From assembly GCF_000374925.1 (NCBI RefSeq), contig NZ_KB895551.1:1-64000 (forward strand): a stretch of 64,000 nt of DNA, written 5' to 3'. The position numbers and the translations under genes are program-made. Of this stretch, positions 16,399 through 24,085 are shown one piece after another. This DNA is from Arthrobacter sp. 131MFCol6.1 (GTDB lineage Bacteria; Actinomycetota; Actinomycetes; Actinomycetales; Micrococcaceae). Every line of letters starts with the position of its first letter. Position 1 is the stretch's first letter. The notes beneath the pieces were generated by a model. The model saw only the letters and a program-made list of their open reading frames with translations, was not told the origin of the DNA and searched no databases.

Positions 16399-17202
16399 TC
16401 AGGCGGGGCTTCCGGGCAGCGGCTCGCCCGCGGCCGCGCCAAGGCCCGTGAACGCCAGAATGCCGTCCCGCACCTCGAGGGCCCGGTTGTGCTGGACGAC
16501 GTGCCCGGTTCCCTGCACCTCCAGCAGCCGCCCGTGGCTGGCGAGCCCGGCCAGCCGGCGGCACCAGTCTGCATCCGCGATGGGGTCGTTGGCGCCGCGC
16601 ACCACGAGGACCGGTGCGCTGACGCCGGCGATCCTCTGTTCCATGGGGTACTCCATCATGACCTGCAGGGTCTTGAAGTACCAGGACGGGCCGCAACGCA
16701 GGTAGTCGGTGAAAACCAAGGCGTTCGAGGAGGGGCTCTCGTAGAACAGGCAGTCACGGCCCAGCGCCAGGGCCGTCCGCGCCACTGTGCCGCGCCGGGG
16801 ATCCACCACGGGACCCATCAGAACCACATTCGGGATCCGTCCCGGTTCCTGAAGGGCCGCCTCCAGGGCCATCTGTGTTCCCATCGAGTGCCCCACCAGC
16901 ACCATTTCCGCAACGCCAAGCTGTTCCATGGCGCCGAGGATGTAGCGGGCATGGTCGGCAATGGAGAGCGTGTACGCGGGTCTGGGGGTGGCGCCGAATC
17001 CCGGCAGGTCGATGGAGTAGGTCTCCACCGATCCGGCCAGGATCCGGTGCAGCCGGCGCAGGTAACGGTGTGACGCGCCGATTCCGTGGATGAGCACGAC
17101 GGCGGGCGCGGACCCGCCAGCCATGTCGCGCGAGGCGAAGACGTGGCCGGCGTGGCCCGCGACCAAAATCTCCAGACGGACCGGATCGGTCATGCTGTGC
17201 AC
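16399..17202 (-). CDS. Alpha/beta hydrolase
   Basis: A 267-residue alpha/beta hydrolase with VVLIHGIGASHRYLRRL forming the oxyanion region, nucleophile Ser in VLVGHSMGTQ, acid in VVRGANDPIAD and base in GTGHVVQHNR. The alternative internal ATG is three codons in (17193). The gene is convergent with the ANTAR gene with only 24 nt between stops. Substrate unknown; the fold includes esterases, haloperoxidases and C-C hydrolases. The final 15 residues are low-complexity Ala/Gly/Pro. Confidence 0.85.
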   Translation of the reverse strand: MHSMTDPVRLEILVAGHAGHVFASRDMAGGSAPAVVLIHGIGASHRYLRRLHRILAGSVETYSIDLPGFGATPRPAYTLSIADHARYILGAMEQLGVAEMVLVGHSMGTQMALEAALQEPGRIPNVVLMGPVVDPRRGTVARTALALGRDCLFYESPSSNALVFTDYLRCGPSWYFKTLQVMMEYPMEQRIAGVSAPVLVVRGANDPIADADWCRRLAGLASHGRLLEVQGTGHVVQHNRALEVRDGILAFTGLGAAAGEPLPGSPA

Positions 17203-17366
17203 GACCGCGGCGCGCAGCGCGGGGACGGGAGGGACCGCGTGGCAGCAGCCGGGGTCATGGAGGGCTCGTTTCGTTGCCGGGTGGTCGGCCCAGTCTAGTA
17301 AGCCTGCTGGCTAGATCCCTGACGCCGTGCGGGACGGCCGGCCCCTTTCAGGCTGATCCCGGCGGA

Positions 17367-17576
17367 TCAGGTGTCCCGTTTGTCCCGTTCTTCGAACTCC
17401 TCATCGAGGTCATAGTGCCGGAATTCCGTCTCCGGATTCGGCTCCCCCTCCACCACGTACTCATAGTCCAACTGGCGCTCGACTTGGCTGTCGAGGACCT
17501 GAAGATCCTTGTCCGGCACCTTGCTGAGGTCCTCCGGGAAGTCATCTTCCGGGCTGAGGTGCAGCTTCTCGGTCAT
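17367..17576 (-). CDS. Small acidic protein of unknown function
   Basis: A 69-residue highly acidic protein (MTEKLHLSPEDDFPEDLSKV at the start, then DLDEEFEERDKRDT at the end) with no Cys and no membrane segment. The ATG has a strong GGGAGG site about 6 nt upstream, and the reading frame occupies an otherwise empty gap, so it is likely real. The central KVPDKDLQVLDSQVERQLD is probably helical. I do not recognise a family. Confidence 0.7.
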   Translation of the reverse strand: MTEKLHLSPEDDFPEDLSKVPDKDLQVLDSQVERQLDYEYVVEGEPNPETEFRHYDLDEEFEERDKRDT

Positions 17577-17671
17577 TGCATGCCTCCCTTGGCCAGGGGA
17601 CGGACTCGTCCCTGCACTGTCCTGGCTGCATCTAGGATAGCGCTAGCTGCCGGCCGGGCCGAGGGCCCCTC

Positions 17672-18085
17672 CTAGGCGGGCTCGGAACCGACGTTCACCA
17701 GCCAGTCCACACCAAACCTGTCCTTGCACATGCCGAAGATGTCGCCCCACGGTGCCCTCTCCAGCGGCATCGCGATGGTGCCGCCTTCGGCCAGCTTGTC
17801 GAAGTAGCCACGGAGCTCAGCCTCGTTGGACCCGCTGAGGGATACGGAAAAGTTGTTGCCCGGGGTGTAATCCATGCTGTTGGGCGTGTCCGCGCCCATC
17901 AGCACCATGCCCGCGTCCGTCCTGAGCTGGGCATGCATGATCTTCTCCTGCTCCGCCGGGTCTTCGCTGGCGTGGTATTCGGCGAAGGTACTCATGGTCA
18001 GTTCGCCGCCGAACACCGACTGGTAGAAGGTCATGGCCTCTTGCGCGTTGTCGCGGAAGCCGAGGTAGGGATTGAGCGTAGTCAT
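17672..18085 (-). CDS. VOC-family (PhnB/glyoxalase-like) protein
   Basis: A 137-residue protein from the ATG at 18085, which has AAGGAG upstream. The sequence matches the PhnB-like branch of the vicinal oxygen chelate fold: NPYLGFRDNAQEAMTFYQSV, FGGELTMSTFAEYH, IMHAQLRTDAGMVLMGADTP and the C-terminal WGDIFGMCKDRFGVDWLVNV. Members are dimers with a betaalphabetabetabeta fold and often lack full metal sites. The function is unknown. The acidic small protein gene lies just downstream on the same strand. Confidence 0.85.
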   Translation of the reverse strand: MTTLNPYLGFRDNAQEAMTFYQSVFGGELTMSTFAEYHASEDPAEQEKIMHAQLRTDAGMVLMGADTPNSMDYTPGNNFSVSLSGSNEAELRGYFDKLAEGGTIAMPLERAPWGDIFGMCKDRFGVDWLVNVGSEPA

Positions 18086-18237
18086 GTCCGAAACTCCTTG
18101 CTGCTGGGGGCGCCGGCCGGGGCGGCAACGACGACGGTTCACGGTACAGGGCATATCCTGCCGCAAAACCGGCAGCGTGGGTAGGTGCCCGGCAGCGGAA
18201 CCAGGCCGCCGACGACAAAGCAACTGAGGGGCCATCC

Positions 18238-18279
18238 GGAAGCGTCCGACGGCGGCCTTTGCCGCCGTCGGAGGCTTCC
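18238..18279 (-). terminator. Strong hairpin after the DJ-1-family gene
   Basis: A 19-bp stem with one mismatch (GGAAGCGTCCGACGGCGGC at 18238-18256 against 18261-18279) and a 4-nt CTTT loop. It starts 12 nt beyond the stop of the DJ-1-family gene. There is no U-tract, as is usual for actinobacterial terminators. Confidence 0.65.
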
Positions 18280-18291
18280 GCGGGCGTGCGG

Positions 18292-18858
18292 CTACGGCGT
18301 CTGGCCTGCGTGTTCGCCTTCGGCGATTTCCTCAAGGAGCTTGGCGTTGAAGGCCGGGAGGTCACGCGGGCTGCGGCTGGTCACCAGGCCCTGATCCACC
18401 ACGACCTGCTCGTCAGTCCAGATCGCGCCGGCATTCTTGAGGTCCGTCTGGAGCGTGTGGTACGAGGTCAGGCTCCTGCCGCTGACCACGCCGGCGTCAA
18501 TGAGCAGCCACGGGCCGTGGCAGATGGCGGCGACGGGCTTGTGCTGCTCGAAGAAAGCCCGAGTGAACGCCTGGGCGTCCTTGTCGACTCTGAGATGATC
18601 GGCGTTGACCACGCCGCCGGGGATGACCAGGGCGTGGAAATCGGCGGCGTCAGCCTGCCCCACGGCGAGGTCGACCGCGAACGTCTGCCCTTTTTCGGTG
18701 CCGTCATAGCCCTGCAGCTCTCCGCTCTTCGGCGAGACCAGGGTTGGCACGCCGCCGGCTTCCTTCACGGCATCCCACGGGCTGGTCAGCTCCACTTGCT
18801 CCACACCGTCGGTCAGCAGGAACGCGACTTTCTTGCCCGAAAGGTTGTGCTCTGACAT
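18292..18858 (-). CDS. DJ-1/PfpI-family protein, type 1 glutamine amidotransferase fold
   Basis: A 188-residue protein from the ATG at 18858, supported by GAGGAGG about 7 nt upstream; longer in-frame starts run into the divergent promoter region. KKVAFLLTDGVEQVELTSPW and the nucleophile elbow AAICHGPWLLIDAG (Cys and His) identify the YhbO/PfpI/general-stress-protein-18 group. These proteins are linked to protein deglycation or other stress protection, though the exact activity is debated. A strong hairpin follows the gene. The antiporter gene diverges about 180 nt away. Confidence 0.9.
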   Translation of the reverse strand: MSEHNLSGKKVAFLLTDGVEQVELTSPWDAVKEAGGVPTLVSPKSGELQGYDGTEKGQTFAVDLAVGQADAADFHALVIPGGVVNADHLRVDKDAQAFTRAFFEQHKPVAAICHGPWLLIDAGVVSGRSLTSYHTLQTDLKNAGAIWTDEQVVVDQGLVTSRSPRDLPAFNAKLLEEIAEGEHAGQTP

Positions 18859-19034
18859 ATATGTCCTCCTCGTGCCGGGGCGCGGGCCGGGCAGCATTTG
18901 TTCAGTGCCGGCGCCAGCGCAGACTCTCAGTTGGCTTGCAGTCTTAACTCTAGGAAGCCGCCAAGTCGTAAGCAAGCTGATGATGTGTTGCGGAGCCGCG
19001 GACGGCAGCGACGGGAAGCTGAGAGAATGGGCCA

Positions 19035-20909
19035 ATGGAAGTCGCTTTCGGGCTACTGGCCCTCGTCGCCATCGTCTGTGCCGGCAGCGCGCTGGGCCAA
19101 AAGATCAACGTCTCCGTCCCCCTGCTGCTGGTGCTGGCCGGCGTCGTGTGCTCGTTCCTCCCGTTTGTTCCGACCATCGAGCTGAACCCCGAACTCGTTC
19201 TGGTCGGACTGTTGCCGCCGCTGCTCTACGCTGCGGCGCTGCAGACCTCGCTGTTCGATTTCCGTTCCAATCGCCGCTCCATTGGCCTGCTGTCGGTGGG
19301 CTACGTCATTTTCGGCACCGTCAGCGTCGGTCTGGTGGTCGCCTGGCTGTTTCCAGAGATCCCGTTGGCGGCCGCCATGGCCTTGGGCGCGGTCGTCGCG
19401 CCCCCGGACGCCGTGGCCGCGACGGCGATTGCGCGAAAGGTGGGCATGCCCCGCAGGATTGTCACCATCCTGGAGGGCGAATCGCTGGTCAACGATGCCA
19501 CGGCGCTGGTCTGCCTGCGTGCTGCCATCGCCGCCATCGCCGGAGCTGTCTCCGCAGCGGAGATCGCCGGCGGCTTCGTCCTGGCGGCCGGCGGGGGCGT
19601 GGTGGTGGGCGTTGCCGCGGCTTTCGTGCTCACCGCGCTCCGCAAACGGATCCGCAACGTGGCCATCAACACCTCCACTTCGCTGATCGCCCCGCTCGTG
19701 GCCTACCTGCCGGCGGAAGCGATCCACGCCTCCGGCGTCCTGGCCGTCGTCGTTACCGGGCTGATCATGGGGACCAAGGCGCCGTCCATGCCAAACGGGG
19801 CGGCACGGCTGAGCCAGCGCAGCAACTGGCACACCGTCCAGTTCCTGCTGGAGAATTCCGTTTTCCTCCTGATCGGGCTGCAGGTCCGGACCATCATCGA
19901 GGGCGTCCGGGATGACTCGCTGGGGCCGGAACGGATCTGGTTCGGCTGTGCCGCCGTGCTCCTGGCCGTGCTGATCCTGCGCCCGGTCTGGGTCTTCCCC
20001 ACCACGTACCTGCCGCGGCTCATTCCCGCGGTCCGGCGCAAGGATCCCGCGCCGCCGTGGCAATATCCAGCGATCGTGTCCTGGGCCGGCATGCGCGGCG
20101 TGGTGACCCTGGCCGCCGTCCTGGTCTTGCCGGCAGGGCTGGAGCACCGGTCCGTCCTGATCCTGATGGCCCTCGTGGTGGTGGGCGGCACGCTGACCCT
20201 GCAGGGCTTCACGCTCCCGGTCCTGGTCCGGTGGCTGGATGTGAAGGGGCCGGACCCGCGCGAGGACGCGCTTAACGAGGCTTCGCTGATGCAGATGGCG
20301 ACGGCGGCGGGCGTGCAGCGGCTCCAGGAACTGCGTTCGGACGCCGATCCCCCGGAAGTCGTGGCGATGCTGAAACGGCGCACCCAGGAGCGCGGGCTGG
20401 CCGCGTGGGAGCGGCTGGGCCGTCCGTCCGCCGAAGCCGCCACCCCCAGCCAGCGGTACGCCCAACTCCGGCTGGCGATGCTGGACGCCGAGCGCACCAA
20501 AGTCCTTGAGCTGCGGCGCGGCGGCGGGTACGCGCACGAGGTCCTGGTCAACGTCCTTGACCGCCTCGACGTCGAAGAGTCCATGCTGGACGCCGCATTG
20601 GAGGAACCGGACGCGGACGGCGGCAGCGGCGGTGAGGGAATCGCCCGGCCCCGCGGAGTCTGTCCGCACCTGGAGTCAGCCCCGGATCTCGTCGTCCCGC
20701 CCGGTCCCTTCTGTGAGGCGTGCGAACGGGAGGGGACGACGACGGTGCACCTGCGGATGTGCCTGCAGTGCGGCAACGTGGCCTGCTGCGATTCCTCACC
20801 GGGAACCCACGCGTACAAGCACTTCCAGCTCAGCGGCCACCCCGTCATGCGCAGCGCCGAGCCGGGCGAGGACTGGCGCTGGTGCTACCCGGACGAGCTC
20901 CTGGGCTAG
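19035..20909 (+). CDS. CPA1 Na+/H+ antiporter with C-terminal UBP-type zinc finger
   Basis: A 624-residue protein. Residues about 1-400 are a CPA1 sodium/proton exchanger with some twelve helices, including VVAPPDAVAATAIARKVGMP and ESLVNDATALV, which carry the conserved ion-site acids, and WAGMRGVVTLAAVL near the end. A charged helical linker of about 120 residues follows. Residues about 545-624 form a ZnF-UBP domain with CPH, CEAC, CLQC, CC and three spaced His ligands (THAYKH and SGH). It exports Na+ in exchange for H+. The zinc finger domain recalls ubiquitin C-terminus binders; its role in a bacterial exchanger is unknown. Confidence 0.92.
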   Translation: MEVAFGLLALVAIVCAGSALGQKINVSVPLLLVLAGVVCSFLPFVPTIELNPELVLVGLLPPLLYAAALQTSLFDFRSNRRSIGLLSVGYVIFGTVSVGLVVAWLFPEIPLAAAMALGAVVAPPDAVAATAIARKVGMPRRIVTILEGESLVNDATALVCLRAAIAAIAGAVSAAEIAGGFVLAAGGGVVVGVAAAFVLTALRKRIRNVAINTSTSLIAPLVAYLPAEAIHASGVLAVVVTGLIMGTKAPSMPNGAARLSQRSNWHTVQFLLENSVFLLIGLQVRTIIEGVRDDSLGPERIWFGCAAVLLAVLILRPVWVFPTTYLPRLIPAVRRKDPAPPWQYPAIVSWAGMRGVVTLAAVLVLPAGLEHRSVLILMALVVVGGTLTLQGFTLPVLVRWLDVKGPDPREDALNEASLMQMATAAGVQRLQELRSDADPPEVVAMLKRRTQERGLAAWERLGRPSAEAATPSQRYAQLRLAMLDAERTKVLELRRGGGYAHEVLVNVLDRLDVEESMLDAALEEPDADGGSGGEGIARPRGVCPHLESAPDLVVPPGPFCEACEREGTTTVHLRMCLQCGNVACCDSSPGTHAYKHFQLSGHPVMRSAEPGEDWRWCYPDELLG

Positions 20910-21043
20910 GCCGCAGGCGCCGGCCAGCGCCGTCCCGCCCGCACTCGGGGCGCCCCTGTTCACCGCGCCGTCCCCTCCGTAGGCTGGAAGGGAACCTGGG
21001 GAAGAGAAGGCGGCCCGCCGCCGTCGGACGAAAAGAGGACACC

Positions 21044-21295
21044 GTGGACAACCAAGACATCCTGGAGCGCATCAAGGCCCTGGTGGAGGAGGAACACGGC
21101 CTCCGCGAAGGCTCAACCCAGCCTGGTGAGCAAGGGACCGGAGCCCCGGACATCCTCCGGCTGCAGCAGGTGGAAGAACAGCTGGATCAGTGCTGGGACC
21201 TGCTCCGCCAGCGGCGCGCGAAAAAGGACTATGGCGAGAACCCGGACGAGGCGGAGGTGCGGCCGGTCAGCGAGGTCGAGGGCTACCAAAGCTAG
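21044..21295 (+). CDS. DUF2630 protein
   Basis: An 83-residue protein starting at GTG 21044 behind AGAGGA. It begins MDNQDILERIKALVEEEHGL and contains LQQVEEQLDQCWDLLRQRRA, the hallmark of DUF2630, a short helical actinobacterial family. The two helices probably form a hairpin or dimerising coiled coil. No function is known. It lies between the antiporter and CapA-like genes, 134 nt after the former. Confidence 0.85.
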   Translation: MDNQDILERIKALVEEEHGLREGSTQPGEQGTGAPDILRLQQVEEQLDQCWDLLRQRRAKKDYGENPDEAEVRPVSEVEGYQS

Positions 21296-21339
21296 CCCGC
21301 GGCCCCGACCTGACAGGCTGGGAAGTAGACAGGCAGCCC

Positions 21340-22398
21340 ATGCGGATCGCGCTGCTGGGAGACGTCATGCTGGGCCGGCTGGTGAACCGGCACCTGGCAA
21401 CGGCCCGGCCTGCCTGCCCGTGGGGCGACACTCTGGAGCTCCTGAAGCAGGCGGATGTTCGCATCGCCAACCTCGAGTGTGTCCTGGCGGCCGGCGGCGA
21501 GCCCGAGCCCGGCAAGATCTTCCATTTCCGCTCGGACCCAAAGAACGTCGCCAGCCTCCTGGCCGCCGGGATCGACGCCGTCTCGCTGGCCAACAACCAC
21601 GTCCTGGATTTCGGCCAGGCCGCGTTCGCTGAGATGCTGCCGGCGCTGGACGGCTGCGGCATCCTCCATGCCGGCGCCGGCCCGGACCTGGAGGCGGCCC
21701 GCCGCCCGGCCGTGTGGCGCGTGGGCGCCGTCGCCGTCGGATTCATTGCCTTCACGGACAACGAGCCCGGCTGGGAGGCCGGCCCCGCGGCTCCCGGGGT
21801 CTACTACGTCCCGGTGGACGATGTTCCCTTGACCGCCGTTCCCGCGACCGCCGTTCCCGCGACCGCCATTCCCGGGCCCGACGGCGGCCGGCGCCGCCGG
21901 GCCCGGCGGGACGGCCTCCTGGAACTGGTCGCCAGGACCAAGGCCCGCGTCCAGATCCTCATCGTGTCAGCCCATTGGGGAGGGAACTGGGGCTACGAGG
22001 TCCCGGCCGGGCATCAGGACCTTGCCCGGGACCTCATCGAGGCCGGGGCCGACGTCGTGTTCGGCCATTCGCCGCACATATTCCGCGGCGTCGGCATCCA
22101 CCGGAACCGCCCCATCATCTACAGCGCCGGGGACTTCATTGACGATTACGCGGTGGACCCCGTCGAGCGCAATGACCAGTCCTTCGTGTTCATGCTCGAG
22201 ACCGACGCCGGCGCACCACGGACGCTTCGGCTGCATCCGACGATCATCGCCGGATTTCAGGCCCGCCTGGCCCGCGGGTCCGCGCCCGATATTGCCGCCC
22301 GGATGCAGCGGCTGAGCGGCCAACTGGGCACGTTGGGCAGCTGGAACGCGGCCGGCCGCTGCCTGGAGATTCCGCTCGACAGCCCGCCAGGCACATGA
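21340..22398 (+). CDS. CapA-family metallophosphatase-like protein
   Basis: A 352-residue protein from the ATG at 21340. It follows the CapA/PgsA pattern: LLGDVMLGRLVNRH, IANLECVLA, SLANNHVLDFG, VSAHWGGNWGYEVP and FGHSPHIFRGVGI, which together form a dinuclear metallophosphatase-like centre. Some family members act in poly-gamma-glutamate or capsule assembly, but stand-alone cytoplasmic members of unknown role are common; no signal peptide is visible here. A 15-nt tandem repeat (about 21832-21876) encodes TAVPA units in a Pro/Ala-rich insertion before a basic segment. It follows DUF2630 after 44 nt. Confidence 0.82.
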   Translation: MRIALLGDVMLGRLVNRHLATARPACPWGDTLELLKQADVRIANLECVLAAGGEPEPGKIFHFRSDPKNVASLLAAGIDAVSLANNHVLDFGQAAFAEMLPALDGCGILHAGAGPDLEAARRPAVWRVGAVAVGFIAFTDNEPGWEAGPAAPGVYYVPVDDVPLTAVPATAVPATAIPGPDGGRRRRARRDGLLELVARTKARVQILIVSAHWGGNWGYEVPAGHQDLARDLIEAGADVVFGHSPHIFRGVGIHRNRPIIYSAGDFIDDYAVDPVERNDQSFVFMLETDAGAPRTLRLHPTIIAGFQARLARGSAPDIAARMQRLSGQLGTLGSWNAAGRCLEIPLDSPPGT

Positions 22399-22580
22399 GG
22401 CTCCGTTTACATTCCTGAAACATGCCGGTCACGCGAACTTCACGCCGTCGCGATTCCCGTAACGTGCCCGCAACTTTCCGCCCCACTGCCGGAAACATGG
22501 CTCCGCGAGGATTAAATCCGGATCGGGGGGCCGGCGGCGACGTGTCCCGGTACGGAAGACTGACGAGAAGGGACCCGCCG

Positions 22581-23966
22581 GTGGAGCTCACTGCTGGAAG
22601 CGTCTGGATGATTGTGTCGGCAGCGATGGTTCTGCTGATGACCCCGGCCCTGGGCCTGTTTTACGGCGGCATGACCCGGGCCAAGGCCTCGCTCAACATG
22701 ATGATGATGAGCTTCGTCTCGGTCGGGATCGTCGGGGTGGTGTGGGTCCTCTGGGGCTACTCGATGAGCACCGGGCAGGGCGTCCTCGGCGTGTTCGGCA
22801 ACCCGTTCGCGAGCTTCGGCCTGAGCAGCCTCATCGGATCGCCGGACCTGATCAAGGCCGGCTACAGCGCCACATTCGCCATCCTCACCGTGGCCCTCAT
22901 CAGCGGCGCCATCGCGGACCGCGCGAAATTCACCTCCTGGGCCCTCTTCGTCCCCATCTGGATCACCCTCGTGTACTGCCCGCTGGCCTTCATGGTCTGG
23001 GGCGGCGGCCTCATGAGTGCCGGCGGCGCCGTGAGTGCCGTGTTCGGCCAGGTCATCGACTTCGCCGGCGGCACCGTGGTGGAAATCGCGTCCGGAACCG
23101 CAGCCCTGGTCCTGGTCCTGATCCTGGGAAACCGGCACGGCTTCGGCAAGGACCCCGGCCACCGCCCCCACAACATCCCCTTCATCATGCTCGGCGCGGG
23201 CATCCTGTGGTTCGGCTGGTTCGGCTTCAACGCCGGCGCCGCCACCACCGTGGAGCAGGCCGGCCTGATCTGGGTGAACACCCTGGCCGCCCCCGCCGCG
23301 GCCATGATCAGCTGGCTGGTGACGGAGAAGGTCCGTCACGGCCACCACACCTCTTTGGGCGCGGCGTCCGGCGCCGTGGCCGGCCTGGTGGCCATCACGC
23401 CCTCGTGCGCCAACATCAGCCCTCTCGCCGCGCTGGGCCTGGGCTTCGTGGCCGGTGCGGCCTGCGCGGTGTTCGTGGACCTGAAATTCAAGTTTGGCTT
23501 CGATGACTCGCTCGACGTCGTCGGCGTCCACCTCGGCGGCGGCCTGATCGGCACCCTCGCGCTCGGTTTCATTGCGCTGCCGGTGGACGGTGCCGGCGGC
23601 GGGCTATTCTACGGCGGCGGGCTCCACCAGGTCATCGCACAGGCCGTGGCCGTCCTCATCACCGTGGCGGTGTCCGGCCTCGGGACCGCGGTGATCGGAC
23701 TGGCCATCCACAAAACGCTGGGCTTCCGGGTCAGCCGCGAGGACGAACTCGCCGGCGTGGACCGGTCCGAACACGCCGAGACCGCATATGCCTTCGCCGA
23801 ACTGGGTTTCAGCCGGTTCAACCCGTTCGGCCACCACGTCGGCGCGGCGCACGCCGCGACGTCGGCCCACGCGGCGACGTCGGCCCACGCCGCGACGTCA
23901 GCCCACGCGGCCGGCCGGGCACCGGAAAACGCATCCGCACATGCAAAGGAGGACAGCCTCGTCTGA
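22581..23966 (+). CDS. amt: Ammonium transporter, Amt family
   Basis: A 461-residue Amt/Rh channel from GTG 22581, chosen because AAGGGA lies upstream and the family N-terminus (AGSVWMIVSAAMVLLMTPAL) follows at once. Eleven helices are expected. The periplasmic gate and twin-His pore are visible around WGGGLMSAGG, GFNAGAATTVEQ and DVVGVHLGGGLIGTLALG. It conducts ammonium into the cell. The cytoplasmic C-terminus is extended by three and a half AHAATS repeats not typical of the family. No glnK follows, which is unusual for amt operons. Confidence 0.93.
   Translation: MELTAGSVWMIVSAAMVLLMTPALGLFYGGMTRAKASLNMMMMSFVSVGIVGVVWVLWGYSMSTGQGVLGVFGNPFASFGLSSLIGSPDLIKAGYSATFAILTVALISGAIADRAKFTSWALFVPIWITLVYCPLAFMVWGGGLMSAGGAVSAVFGQVIDFAGGTVVEIASGTAALVLVLILGNRHGFGKDPGHRPHNIPFIMLGAGILWFGWFGFNAGAATTVEQAGLIWVNTLAAPAAAMISWLVTEKVRHGHHTSLGAASGAVAGLVAITPSCANISPLAALGLGFVAGAACAVFVDLKFKFGFDDSLDVVGVHLGGGLIGTLALGFIALPVDGAGGGLFYGGGLHQVIAQAVAVLITVAVSGLGTAVIGLAIHKTLGFRVSREDELAGVDRSEHAETAYAFAELGFSRFNPFGHHVGAAHAATSAHAATSAHAATSAHAAGRAPENASAHAKEDSLV
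23847..23912 (+). repeat. 18-bp tandem repeat coding an AHAATS tail in the ammonium transporter
   Basis: Three full units of the type GCCCACGCSGCGACGTCG at 23847-23864, 23865-23882 and 23883-23900, plus a 12-nt partial copy. In frame they encode AHAATS repeats in the cytoplasmic tail. The copy number could vary between strains by slippage. Confidence 0.85.
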
Positions 23967-24085
23967 GGCGACCGCCGGGTCCGGCACAAGTTTTTCCAAA
24001 GGGCCCGGGTGTAAGACGCGGCCGGAGGCTTAAGATATGGGCGGGGGGCACTCGAATTAGCGAACTCGCTTAATGGGAGGCCACG

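Noticed and set aside
20670-20909. Zinc finger of the antiporter considered as recent transfer from a eukaryote
   Set aside because: Base composition and codon use match the rest of the gene, and the fusion is, to my knowledge, found in other actinobacteria.
23847-23912. Short regular repeats considered as a CRISPR array
   Set aside because: Units are contiguous, in frame, without spacers, and encode part of a protein. No cas genes are present.
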